Source of the DNA: CAJCIY01 sp964245825
GTDB taxonomy: Bacteria > Actinomycetota > Actinomycetes > Mycobacteriales > CAJCIY01
Direction: 5' to 3'
DNA length: 64,000 bases
Assembly: GCA_964245825.1 (NCBI GenBank)
Contig: CAXTNT010000010.1
Coordinates: 1 to 64,000 of the forward strand
This document shows positions 7,886 to 15,459 of the stretch, one piece after another. A model generated the notes under the pieces. It did no database searches, was not told the DNA's origin, and worked only from the letters and a program-made list of their open reading frames with translations. Within the stretch, counting starts at the first letter, position 1; every line of letters starts with the position of its first letter. The position numbers and the translations under genes were made by a program.

Positions 7886-9030
7886 GAGATGCGCCGTGGT
7901 TCAAGGATCGAGGCGACCGGGGCGAGCTGCTCGGCGAGTTCGCTGACGTCGCTGTCGAGCATCTCGCGCGCTGCGTGAGCCAAGGCGGCGAGCGGGGGAT
8001 ATCCGTCCGGTCCACGCAGCGACTGCAGGAAGGCCGTGACCCGCTGGAACTCCGTGGTGAGTGCGGCCAGCTGCCCATCTCGTCCCACCAGCAGCGGGTG
8101 GATGATCTCCAGCACGGTCCGCGTGCCGGCCAGGTTCGCCGCGAGGGTGGCGATGTTCGAGTGACTGCCGAAGTCGCTGGCACCGGTCAGCTCGAACTGC
8201 AGGGCGTTCTCGGTGACCTCGTGGGCGCGGATCGACAGCTGCAGCGGGTCGAGCTGCGTCGTCGCGAACTCGCCGCGCAACCGGCGTACCGCTGTCGTCA
8301 AGACGCTCGCCGGGGCCAGCAGGGAAGGCGCCGACTGGTCGTGCCACAAGCCGTACTCGAGCCGGTGGAAACCGCTCCAGCCCGAGTTGCGGACACCACC
8401 GACGAGTCCGTCCGGCAGCCCGTTGATGTCCACGTCGAGAGCGCCGAAGGCGTCGTACGCGCCGCCGAGCCGTTCGTACTCCAGGTGCGCCGAGAGCCAG
8501 GCGGTGCGGGCCGCGGCGAGGTCGCCGCGGGCGATTGCGTCCTGCAGCGCTTCGGTCCGGGCCACGAGCATCGGCAGCTGGCCGCTCACGTACTCCTGAT
8601 AGCGCTGGGTGGCCGCGATGAGGTCTGCCTGGCTCACCGCCTGCACCGGCGGGGCGCCGGCGTGCACCGTGCCCGGGATGGTGACGGTCGGCCCCGTGAT
8701 CGTCGACTCGTCCTCCATGGCGCAGCGGAACGCATAGCGGCCCGAACCCAGCTCGATGTCGAGGTCCGTCGAGGTCCCCGGGCCTATCGGTTCGACGTCC
8801 GCGTAGACGGCCGCGTTCGTGGCGTCGGTCAGCAGGACCGCGCCGGCGCGGCTGTCGGTGTCGGTGAGGACGAAGTGCTGCTGTCCGGGCTCCGGATCGC
8901 GCCAGCCCTGACCGCAGCTGTCGACCGACACCGTGATCCGGGTGGCCAGCGCCGCAGCCGGATGTGCTCCGCCGCAGGCGGATGCGGCAACCAGGGGCGC
9001 GACGGCGAGGCCCGCCAGCACCCGACGCAT
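7882..9030 (-). CDS. efeO: EfeO-type iron-binding lipoprotein
   Basis: 382 residues from ATG 9030; the frame extends upstream but this start gives a clean lipoprotein signal (MRRVLAGLAVAPLVAASAC, lipobox cysteine at 19). An N-terminal cupredoxin-like domain (about 30-125) is followed by the M75 peptidase-like imelysin domain with HLEYERLG and the metal motif GFHRLEYGLW (HxxE). Such proteins capture iron and deliver it to the EfeU permease. The pair efeO-efeB is overlapped and co-transcribed. I see no IdeR/DtxR- or Fur-like box just upstream. Confidence 0.92.
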   Translation of the reverse strand: MRRVLAGLAVAPLVAASACGGAHPAAALATRITVSVDSCGQGWRDPEPGQQHFVLTDTDSRAGAVLLTDATNAAVYADVEPIGPGTSTDLDIELGSGRYAFRCAMEDESTITGPTVTIPGTVHAGAPPVQAVSQADLIAATQRYQEYVSGQLPMLVARTEALQDAIARGDLAAARTAWLSAHLEYERLGGAYDAFGALDVDINGLPDGLVGGVRNSGWSGFHRLEYGLWHDQSAPSLLAPASVLTTAVRRLRGEFATTQLDPLQLSIRAHEVTENALQFELTGASDFGSHSNIATLAANLAGTRTVLEIIHPLLVGRDGQLAALTTEFQRVTAFLQSLRGPDGYPPLAALAHAAREMLDSDVSELAEQLAPVASILEPRRIS

Positions 9031-9134
9031 CACGTACCGGACCCTAGAAGGCGCGTGCCGGGAAACAGCCCGATGACGGCTCGCGGCCATCGACGGTTCA
9101 CCGACTCTTCGCCCGGCACGGTCCGGTACGACGA

Positions 9135-9163
9135 AAGGCCCCGGGCTGGCTGCCCGGGGCCTT
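9135..9163 (-). terminator. Intrinsic terminator of the phosphoesterase gene
   Basis: A perfect 12-bp stem (AAGGCCCCGGGC at 9135-9146 with GCCCGGGGCCTT at 9152-9163) around a 5-nt loop, followed on the minus strand by TTTCGTCG. It lies 24 nt after the stop of the phosphoesterase and before efeO. Confidence 0.85.
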
Positions 9164-9186
9164 CCGTCGAGAGCGCCGCCGGCGGG

Positions 9187-10818
9187 CTAGCGCCCCCTGA
9201 TCGGAGTGATCGACTTGATAGCGCCGTCCGGCTTGAGCAGGACCTTCTTGTTGTTCGACTGGGTGAAGTCGAACAGTCCGTTCAGGCTGCCCGCGGTGGC
9301 GTCGAACGAGCCGCCCCCGATGCGGGGCGTGAACCAGTTGTTCTCGATGAACGTCAGCACCGACGCCTGGGTCACCACCGTATGACCGATGAAGTCGGTC
9401 TTCGCGTACGGGGAGATGACGAGCAGCGGGAGCCGTGGACCGGGACCGCACCGATCCTCATAGCCGGCGAGGGTCCTGGCGCTCGACGTCGTGCAGATCG
9501 CCTCGTCGTGCGCGGGATCGTCGGAGCTGTTGGTGATCTTGGAGGCGACGTGGTCGTACCAGCCGTCCGAGTCGTCGTAGGCGATGACGATCGCGGTGTC
9601 CTGCCAGTACTTCGAGCTCTGGATGGCGTTGATCTCGTTGATGAGGCCGTTCTGCTCGTCGATCGGGTCGGAGTAGCCGGCGTGGCCGTCCTGGTACTCG
9701 GCCGCCTTCAGGAAGCTGACCGCCGGCAGGTTGCCGTCGCTCAGCGTCTGCTGGAACAGCGACAGGTCGTACTCGTGGTTGGCCTGGTCGGTCTTGCCGA
9801 TCATCGCCTCCGACGACGGCGGCAGGTGGTGCGGGTTGGACGTCGAGGCGTAGTACTCGAACGGGTTGTGGTGCGGGCTGTAGTCCTTGACCGAGGCGCC
9901 ACCGATGTTGGTGTCCGTCGCGCCGCACACCGCGTACGGGGTGGTGGAGCTGGCCGGGGTGGTCGGCGCGAAACCGCCCTGGAACCAGCCCCAGGTCACC
10001 CCGCGCTGGTTCAGCAGGTCGCCGACATTCGTACCGTTCGCGGCCGCCAGCGTGTTCGTCGACGTGTGGTTGGAGTCGGAGCAGTCGTCGAAGGCCGGGT
10101 CCGGGTCGTTGATGACCGTGCCGACCCCGTTCGCATCCGGATCGGCCAGCACGTAGGAGCCGGGCGTGGGGACCTGGTCACCGGTGACGGAGTCGACCTC
10201 CCGGAATCCGTGGGTCTGGCCCGAGATCAGGTTCAGCGCGCCGGGGGTGGAGGGCCCGAACGTCGCGTCGAAGGAGTTGTCGGACATCGCGAACTGCTGG
10301 GCGTAGTTCCACATGGCGGTGACGGTGTTGCCGTCGTAGTAGTCCATGTCCAGGCCGGGCGGCCCGTACTCGCCCGCACAGTTGTCCACTTCGACGTTCT
10401 GCACGAACTTGTCCATCTGGCCGTCGTCGAACGCCGCCTGCTCCGGGGTGTAGCCGTGGTTCTGGTCGCAGGTCAGCGCCTCGGCCGGGGTGAGGCGCGC
10501 GGGGTAGTAGAGATTCCCGTTACTGGTCAGGGCCCGGGAGGTGATCAGGTTGTTGTTCTTCGGCGTGCTCGAGTTCGCCACGAAGGTGGTGCCATCGGAG
10601 TTCGCGGCTTTCGGATACGTCCCGAAATAGTGGTCGTAGGACACGTTCTCGTCGTAGATGACCACGACGTGCTTGACGGGAGTGGAGGTCTGGACCGACC
10701 GGTCCGGAATCGGCTTGGCCGCGGCGGCGCCGGTCGTGGTTGCGACCACGCCGGTGACCGCGGCAACCGCGATGCCGGCCACGGCCACAGCTCGCCATCT
10801 GGTGGAAGGCAGGTGCAC
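9187..10818 (-). CDS. Secreted phosphoesterase (AcpA / phospholipase C family)
   Basis: 543 residues from GTG 10818; AAGGGAA precedes it and a Sec signal peptide follows (VAVAGIAVAAVTGVVATTTG, cleavage near AAAA-KP). The mature protein opens with KHVVVIYDENVSYDHYFGTY, the metal-binding and nucleophile region of the alkaline-phosphatase-like phosphoesterase family, and contains LNLISGQTHG and IAYDDSDGWYDHV, both family signatures. These exported enzymes cleave phosphomonoesters or phospholipids; acid phosphatase versus phospholipase C cannot be decided. The frame extends 59 codons upstream but lacks sensible signal features there. Monocistronic with its own terminator. Confidence 0.9.
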   Translation of the reverse strand: MHLPSTRWRAVAVAGIAVAAVTGVVATTTGAAAAKPIPDRSVQTSTPVKHVVVIYDENVSYDHYFGTYPKAANSDGTTFVANSSTPKNNNLITSRALTSNGNLYYPARLTPAEALTCDQNHGYTPEQAAFDDGQMDKFVQNVEVDNCAGEYGPPGLDMDYYDGNTVTAMWNYAQQFAMSDNSFDATFGPSTPGALNLISGQTHGFREVDSVTGDQVPTPGSYVLADPDANGVGTVINDPDPAFDDCSDSNHTSTNTLAAANGTNVGDLLNQRGVTWGWFQGGFAPTTPASSTTPYAVCGATDTNIGGASVKDYSPHHNPFEYYASTSNPHHLPPSSEAMIGKTDQANHEYDLSLFQQTLSDGNLPAVSFLKAAEYQDGHAGYSDPIDEQNGLINEINAIQSSKYWQDTAIVIAYDDSDGWYDHVASKITNSSDDPAHDEAICTTSSARTLAGYEDRCGPGPRLPLLVISPYAKTDFIGHTVVTQASVLTFIENNWFTPRIGGGSFDATAGSLNGLFDFTQSNNKKVLLKPDGAIKSITPIRGR

Positions 10819-11019
10819 GTTCGTTCCCTTCGACAGAGAAGTCGGCCGTGTGTCGGCCGACCTCGGGCGGCCCTCACCCTCGACGCCCTGGACAGCCAGC
10901 CGTCCCCCTCCCGATGAACCGTCCGTGAACGCTGCCGGTCGGATCCAGGTTCGCCGTCCGGAGGCCACGCAAGAGCCCGCCGCCCTGCTCCGCACCGCCG
11001 TTGCGCGTCGCGCGCGGGC

Positions 11020-11499
11020 TCAGCGAGCCACCCGTCTGACGGCAGAACTGATCGCGTACGGGAGCACGCGCCGATGCAGGAGTCCGGCGACGGCCCAGAT
11101 GTGGCGGGCGCCAGGCTGGTCGTAGCGGAGCACGGTGGCCACCTGCAGGAGCTCCCCGTCCGTACGGAAGACGAGACGGGCCGGGCCCAGGACCGCCGAT
11201 CGCACGGCGAGCACCACCGTCTCGGCACTTGCGTGCGCGATCTCCCATCCCTGGACATGGTCGGCGGACGGGCGCGGCCCCAGCTGCATCCGCAGGACCC
11301 ACCTCCAGCCCGCGGTCAGGAACCACCGGAACGCGACGGGCCCCTCCTCCAGCGTGCGGCGGGCCCACTGCTCGGCGCCCGCGGGACCGCCGGCCACCGG
11401 GACCTGGAACGTGTCCGTGTAGTCCGCGTCCTCGACGGCCGCCGCATCCCGGAGCGCGGGCGCGGGCGGCTCGCGAACCGCTCTGACCCTGTGAGGCAT
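11020..11499 (-). CDS. DUF2867-like protein
   Basis: 159 residues. The pattern DADYTDTFQVPV near residue 25, the central GWEIAHASAETVVLAVRS and the C-terminal VAGLLHRRVLPYAISSAVRR block match the actinobacterial DUF2867 family, small soluble proteins with a probable START/SRPBCC-like ligand-binding fold. Function is not established. It lies about 40 nt after the sigma factor gene on the same strand and may be co-transcribed with it. Confidence 0.75.
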   Translation of the reverse strand: MPHRVRAVREPPAPALRDAAAVEDADYTDTFQVPVAGGPAGAEQWARRTLEEGPVAFRWFLTAGWRWVLRMQLGPRPSADHVQGWEIAHASAETVVLAVRSAVLGPARLVFRTDGELLQVATVLRYDQPGARHIWAVAGLLHRRVLPYAISSAVRRVAR

Positions 11500-11540
11500 G
11501 CATCAGTGTGCCGCCACCGGACCGAACGGCTCCCGACGGC

Positions 11541-12236
11541 TCAGTCGAGGTCGAGGTGGCTCCGCAGATGCCGCAGGCCATCTCGCGCCCGGGACTTCAC
11601 CGTTCCCAGCGGCGTCTCCAGGAGAGCGGCGATCTGGCGCTGAGTGTGGCCGCCGTAGTAGGCGAGCACGAGGACCTCCCGCTGCCTGGGCTGCAGGTCC
11701 GCCAGCGCCTGCGCCACTTGCCGCTGCTCGGCGGTGCGCAGGAAGCATGCCTCGGGATCGAGCTCGGCCGCCGTCCACTGCGGCAGCGCGCTCGCCACCT
11801 CCGCCCGACGCCGCTGTGCCTGTTCGTGGCGGACGTAGTCCACAGCACGGTGGTGGGTGACGGCAAGCAGCCACGTGCCCACCGACCCGAGAGAACTGTC
11901 GAAGGGCGCGGCGCCGCGCCACACCTCCAGGAACACCGACTGGACGACGTCCGCGACGCCCTCCTGCCGCGCCAGCACCCGGCGGGCCACGCTGACGCAC
12001 CGGCGCTGGTATCTCCCATGCAGCTCGAGGAAGGCCTGATGGTCGCCGCGGGCGATGGCCGCCATCAGCGCGAGATCATCGACCGGCTCTGCCGCGACCC
12101 CTTGATCCGCGGCACACCTGGGGTCGCCACCGTCCACCACGGACGTTCGGCGCCAACGGCCGATCGGTTCGCCCGAGGGCTGGACCGTCGCCGCCGGCAC
12201 GGACGAGCCGGGCTGCTGGTCGGGACCGGGCGACAA
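11541..12236 (-). CDS. ECF-type RNA polymerase sigma factor
   Basis: Up to 231 residues from TTG 12236; the first 50 are low-complexity, so the true start may be further in. Region 2 is DHQAFLELHGRYQRRCVSVARRVL...VADVVQSVFLEVWR, and region 4 is DLQPRQREVLVLAYYGGHTQRQIAALLETPLGTVKSRARDG. It looks like the SigK/SigJ-neighbouring general ECF branch. No anti-sigma factor follows: the next gene downstream is the DUF2867-like protein, so the control mode is unclear. A 15-bp palindrome lies upstream at 12260-12274. Confidence 0.9.
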   Translation of the reverse strand: MSPGPDQQPGSSVPAATVQPSGEPIGRWRRTSVVDGGDPRCAADQGVAAEPVDDLALMAAIARGDHQAFLELHGRYQRRCVSVARRVLARQEGVADVVQSVFLEVWRGAAPFDSSLGSVGTWLLAVTHHRAVDYVRHEQAQRRRAEVASALPQWTAAELDPEACFLRTAEQRQVAQALADLQPRQREVLVLAYYGGHTQRQIAALLETPLGTVKSRARDGLRHLRSHLDLD

Positions 12237-12259
12237 ATGCGGACAACGCTTTTATCATG

Positions 12260-12274
12260 GTGGGAATTTCCCAC
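12260..12274. promoter_or_regulatory. Candidate operator upstream of the ECF sigma gene
   Basis: GTGGGAATTTCCCAC: two 7-bp inverted arms around a single T, in the divergent region between the sigma gene and the secreted protein gene at 12416. The flanking stretch to about 12345 is unusually AT-rich for this genome, and CATGATAAAAG on the minus strand could be a -10 element. The binding protein is unknown. Confidence 0.45.
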
Positions 12275-12415
12275 ACCGGACCGAAGTGGGTAATCCGACA
12301 ATTTACTCCTGATATTTCCTTGCAGCACCATTCTCTGTTACTTTCGCGCCGTCCGGATCAGAGATCCGTCCACTGCCGCCGCGGTGTGCGGGTCGCCGTC
12401 GCAAGGGGAGAGCCG

Positions 12416-13045
12416 ATGACGTCACGCCCCGCCCGTCTCGCCGCCGTCGCCACGCTGGCGTCGTCCACCGCAGCCCTGCTCCTGGTGTCGTCCGGCACTG
12501 GGGCGGCGAGCAATGTCAAGGCCAATGGCACCGCCCTGTGCCAGATCAAGGGTGGGAGCGGCACCCTGAACCCGGGCCTGACCCCGGCCGGCAGCTCCGG
12601 CGGCGTAAAGATCACCTTCCAGGGATCGTTCGTCGACCAGAAGTGCCAGTCGAAGCTGAAGAAGCCGAAGAAGGATCAGGTACTCGGCGGCACGTTCAGC
12701 GCCAGCGGCTTCTACAACGCGCCCGCTGCAGGGGGACCCGGCAGCTCCTGCGCCGACTTCGACGGCCCCGACGTCGTCGGGCAGATCGTCGTGACCATCA
12801 ACTGGGCGATGAGCGGCGCGCCCATCGCCCCCACCACCATTACCTACAGCGGCAACACGGGCACCGTCTCGGGCTCACCGACCGACACCATCGACCTGAC
12901 CGGTTCGACGTCGACGAAAGCAGGTTCGTTCAGCTCCACGGCCGCTCCCGCGGTGACGAAGATGCTGACGACCATCCCCGGGCCCTCCTGCGGAGCCGGT
13001 CCGTACACGACGTTCACCGTCACCGGCGGCTACATCCAGGTCTGA
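12416..13045 (+). CDS. Secreted protein, unknown function
   Basis: 209 residues. GGGGAG just before ATG 12416 and a Sec signal peptide (hydrophobic 8-26, cleavage near GTGAAS) fix the start, although the frame is open further upstream. The mature part is rich in Gly, Ser and Thr, predicted beta, with four cysteines (two early, in ALCQI and DQKCQSK, and two later, in SSCADF and PSCGAG) suggesting two disulfides. It resembles small actinobacterial cell-surface proteins of unknown role. It is divergent from the ECF sigma gene and could be one of its targets. Confidence 0.78.
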   Translation: MTSRPARLAAVATLASSTAALLLVSSGTGAASNVKANGTALCQIKGGSGTLNPGLTPAGSSGGVKITFQGSFVDQKCQSKLKKPKKDQVLGGTFSASGFYNAPAAGGPGSSCADFDGPDVVGQIVVTINWAMSGAPIAPTTITYSGNTGTVSGSPTDTIDLTGSTSTKAGSFSSTAAPAVTKMLTTIPGPSCGAGPYTTFTVTGGYIQV

Positions 13046-13082
13046 CGCAGAAGGCGCGCGCCGGCGGTGCGAGAGTGGGCCG

Positions 13083-13904
13083 GTGGACGCCCGGCTCGAG
13101 ACCAACCTGGCGCTCTGGGACGAGCGGGCACCGGTGCACGCCGCGTCGCCCGACTACGCGTTGGACCGGTTCCGCGCCGACCCGACGTTCCTGTCGCACG
13201 TCGTCCGCTTCGACCTGCCCCGGCTCGGTGACGTCACGGGCCTGCGCGGCGTGCACCTGCAGTGCCACATCGGCACGGACACGCTCTCGCTGCACCGGCT
13301 CGGCGCGCGGATGACCGGCCTGGACTTCTCGGCCGCGGCGCTGGCGCAGGCGCGGCAGCTGGCCGTCGACACCGGCTCAGCCGTCGACTTCGTGGAGTCC
13401 GACGTGGACGGCGCCCTGGAGGTCCTGGCGCCCGCGGCGTACGACCTGGTGTTCACCGGGGTGGGCGCACTGTGCTGGCTGCCGGACATCCGGCGCTGGG
13501 CCGACATCGTGGCGGCTCTGCTCGCGCCGGGCGGCCGGTTGTTCTTGCGCGAAGGGCATCCCGTGCTGGGGGCGGTCGAGAACGGGCCGGACGGCACCCT
13601 CGTGCTGACGGAGCCGTACTTCGCGCAAACCGAGCCCTCCGCGTGGGATGAGCCCGGCACCTACGTCGAGACCGACCACGTCTTCACCCACACCGCCAGC
13701 GTCGAGTGGAACCACGGGCTCGGCGAGGTGGTCGGCGCGCTGCTCGCGGCGGGTCTGCGGCTCACCATGCTCGAGGAGCACGACAGCGTGCCGTGGAATG
13801 CCCTGCCCGCAGTCATGGAACCGGTGGGCGGCGGCGAGTTCCGGCTGCGCGACCGACCCTGGCGGATGCCGCACTCGTACACGCTCCAGGCGTTCAGGGC
13901 CTGA
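13083..13904 (+). CDS. SAM-dependent class I methyltransferase
   Basis: 273 residues from GTG 13083. The SAM-binding motif I is VHLQCHIGTDTLSLHRLG (GxG-type loop in variant form), followed by MTGLDFSAAALAQAR (motif II, acidic residue) and the LVFTGVGALCWLPDIRRWADIVAALLAPGG motif region. This variant (LQCHIGTD) is typical of a common small actinobacterial methyltransferase family of unknown substrate. It precedes the carotenoid oxygenase by 34 nt; a shared transcript is possible. Confidence 0.88.
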   Translation: MDARLETNLALWDERAPVHAASPDYALDRFRADPTFLSHVVRFDLPRLGDVTGLRGVHLQCHIGTDTLSLHRLGARMTGLDFSAAALAQARQLAVDTGSAVDFVESDVDGALEVLAPAAYDLVFTGVGALCWLPDIRRWADIVAALLAPGGRLFLREGHPVLGAVENGPDGTLVLTEPYFAQTEPSAWDEPGTYVETDHVFTHTASVEWNHGLGEVVGALLAAGLRLTMLEEHDSVPWNALPAVMEPVGGGEFRLRDRPWRMPHSYTLQAFRA

Positions 13905-13938
13905 TCCGTGCGCGGCGCGGGCCGGTGATAATCGGCCC

Positions 13939-15420
13939 GTGGACGTGACCGTGGTGGGACGCATGCTCTCCACGCTGCCGCTGGAGGCTGCCGACGACCA
14001 CCCGTACCGCACCGGTCCGTGGCGCCCGCAGACGCTGGAGTACGACGCTCCCGACCTCGACGTGGTCGGGGTGCTTCCCGACGACCTCGACGGTGTATAC
14101 CTGCGCAACACCGAGAACCCGCTGCATCCGGCGGCGTCCGGGCGCTACCACCCGTTCGACGGCGACGGGCTGCTGCACGCCGTGTCGTTCTCCGGTGGGC
14201 GCGCCTCCTACCGCAGCCGGTTCGTGCGGACCGACGGCCTGGCCGCCGAGCAGGAGGCGGGCCGTTCGCTGTGGGCCGGCATCGCCGAGCACCCAGACGC
14301 GGCCGAGCGGCCGGACGGTTGGGGGGCGCGCGGTCGGATGAAGGACGCGTCGTCGACGGACGTGGTCGTGCACGCCGGGCTCGCCCTGACCAGCTTCTAC
14401 CAGTGCGGCGAGCCCTACCGGCTCGACCCGCTGACCCTGGCCGACGTCGACAAGGCACCCTGGCTGGGAGATTTCCCTTGTCCCACCGGGGTTTCCGCGC
14501 ACACGAAGGTGGACGAGCACTCGGGCGAGCTGCTCTTCTTCGGGTACACGAAATCGGCGCCGTACCTCTACTACGGCGTCGTCGACGCAGGCGACCGGCT
14601 CGTGCACCACACCCCCATCGACCTGCCGGGGCCGCGGCAGCCGCACGACCTGGCGTACACGCAGAACTTCGTCGTGCTCAACGACTGCCCGCTGTTCTGG
14701 GACCCGGCGCTGATCGGCCAGGGCCTGCACGTGCCGCGATTCCACCCGGAGCTGCCGACCCGCCTCGGGGTGCTGGCCCGGCGCGGCGACGGCGCCGACG
14801 TGCGCTGGTTCGAGTTCGCCCCGACCTACGTCCTGCACTGGACCAACGCCTACGAGGACGGCGACGAGGTCGTCGTCGAAGGGTTCTTCCAGGGCAACCC
14901 GTCGCCGTCCTCCCCCGGGCTGCATGGACCGCGGCAGCGGACCTGGCGCTACCTCGCGGCGGACGTGATGCAGACGCGCCTGCACCGCTGGCGGATGAAC
15001 CTGGTGACCGGGGCGACCCAGGAGGAGGACCTGACCGAGACGTGCACCGAGTTCGGCACGATCAACGGCGGCTACGGCGGGCGGCCGCAGCGGTACACCT
15101 ACGCCGCCACGAACAAGCCCGGGTGGTTCCTCTTCGACGGCCTCGTGCGGCACGACACGCTGACCGGGGTGGAGCAGCGGTTCCCGCTGCCGGACGGGGT
15201 GTTCTGCAGCGAGGTGGGCGTGGCGCCCGCCACGGGCTCGACCCGCGAGGACGACGCGTACCTGGTGACGCTGACCGTCGACATGAACGCGGACCGCTCC
15301 GAGTGCCTGGTGTTCCGCGCCGACGACCTGCCGGCAGGTCCGATCGCGCGTGCCGCCCTGCCGGAGCGGATCGCGAGCGGCACCCACGCCTGCTGGGCGC
15401 CGCGCTCCCACCTCACCTGA
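13939..15420 (+). CDS. Carotenoid cleavage oxygenase family protein
   Basis: 493 residues from GTG 13939 (ATG 13963 is an alternative). A seven-bladed propeller of the RPE65/CCD family; the iron-ligand histidines are in SAHTKVDEHSG, QPHDLAYTQNF, LHWTNAYEDGDE and the C-terminal SGTHACW. The N-terminal block PDDLDGVYLRNTENPLHP and FDGDGLLHAVSF are standard. It cleaves a polyene double bond with O2 (apocarotenoid, stilbene or similar); substrate is not deducible. Carotenoid-type flavoenzyme genes lie far away at 44.8 kb, so a dedicated pathway is not shown here. Confidence 0.92.
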   Translation: MDVTVVGRMLSTLPLEAADDHPYRTGPWRPQTLEYDAPDLDVVGVLPDDLDGVYLRNTENPLHPAASGRYHPFDGDGLLHAVSFSGGRASYRSRFVRTDGLAAEQEAGRSLWAGIAEHPDAAERPDGWGARGRMKDASSTDVVVHAGLALTSFYQCGEPYRLDPLTLADVDKAPWLGDFPCPTGVSAHTKVDEHSGELLFFGYTKSAPYLYYGVVDAGDRLVHHTPIDLPGPRQPHDLAYTQNFVVLNDCPLFWDPALIGQGLHVPRFHPELPTRLGVLARRGDGADVRWFEFAPTYVLHWTNAYEDGDEVVVEGFFQGNPSPSSPGLHGPRQRTWRYLAADVMQTRLHRWRMNLVTGATQEEDLTETCTEFGTINGGYGGRPQRYTYAATNKPGWFLFDGLVRHDTLTGVEQRFPLPDGVFCSEVGVAPATGSTREDDAYLVTLTVDMNADRSECLVFRADDLPAGPIARAALPERIASGTHACWAPRSHLT

Positions 15421-15459
15421 CGATGCCCTGGGGCGGCTCGGGCCCCGCACCGCCAGTGC

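Noticed and set aside
7975..10917. A 980-codon open frame on the plus strand
   Set aside because: It is antisense to efeO and the phosphoesterase gene, has Arg/Gly-rich composition with no domain, and arises from GC-rich third positions.
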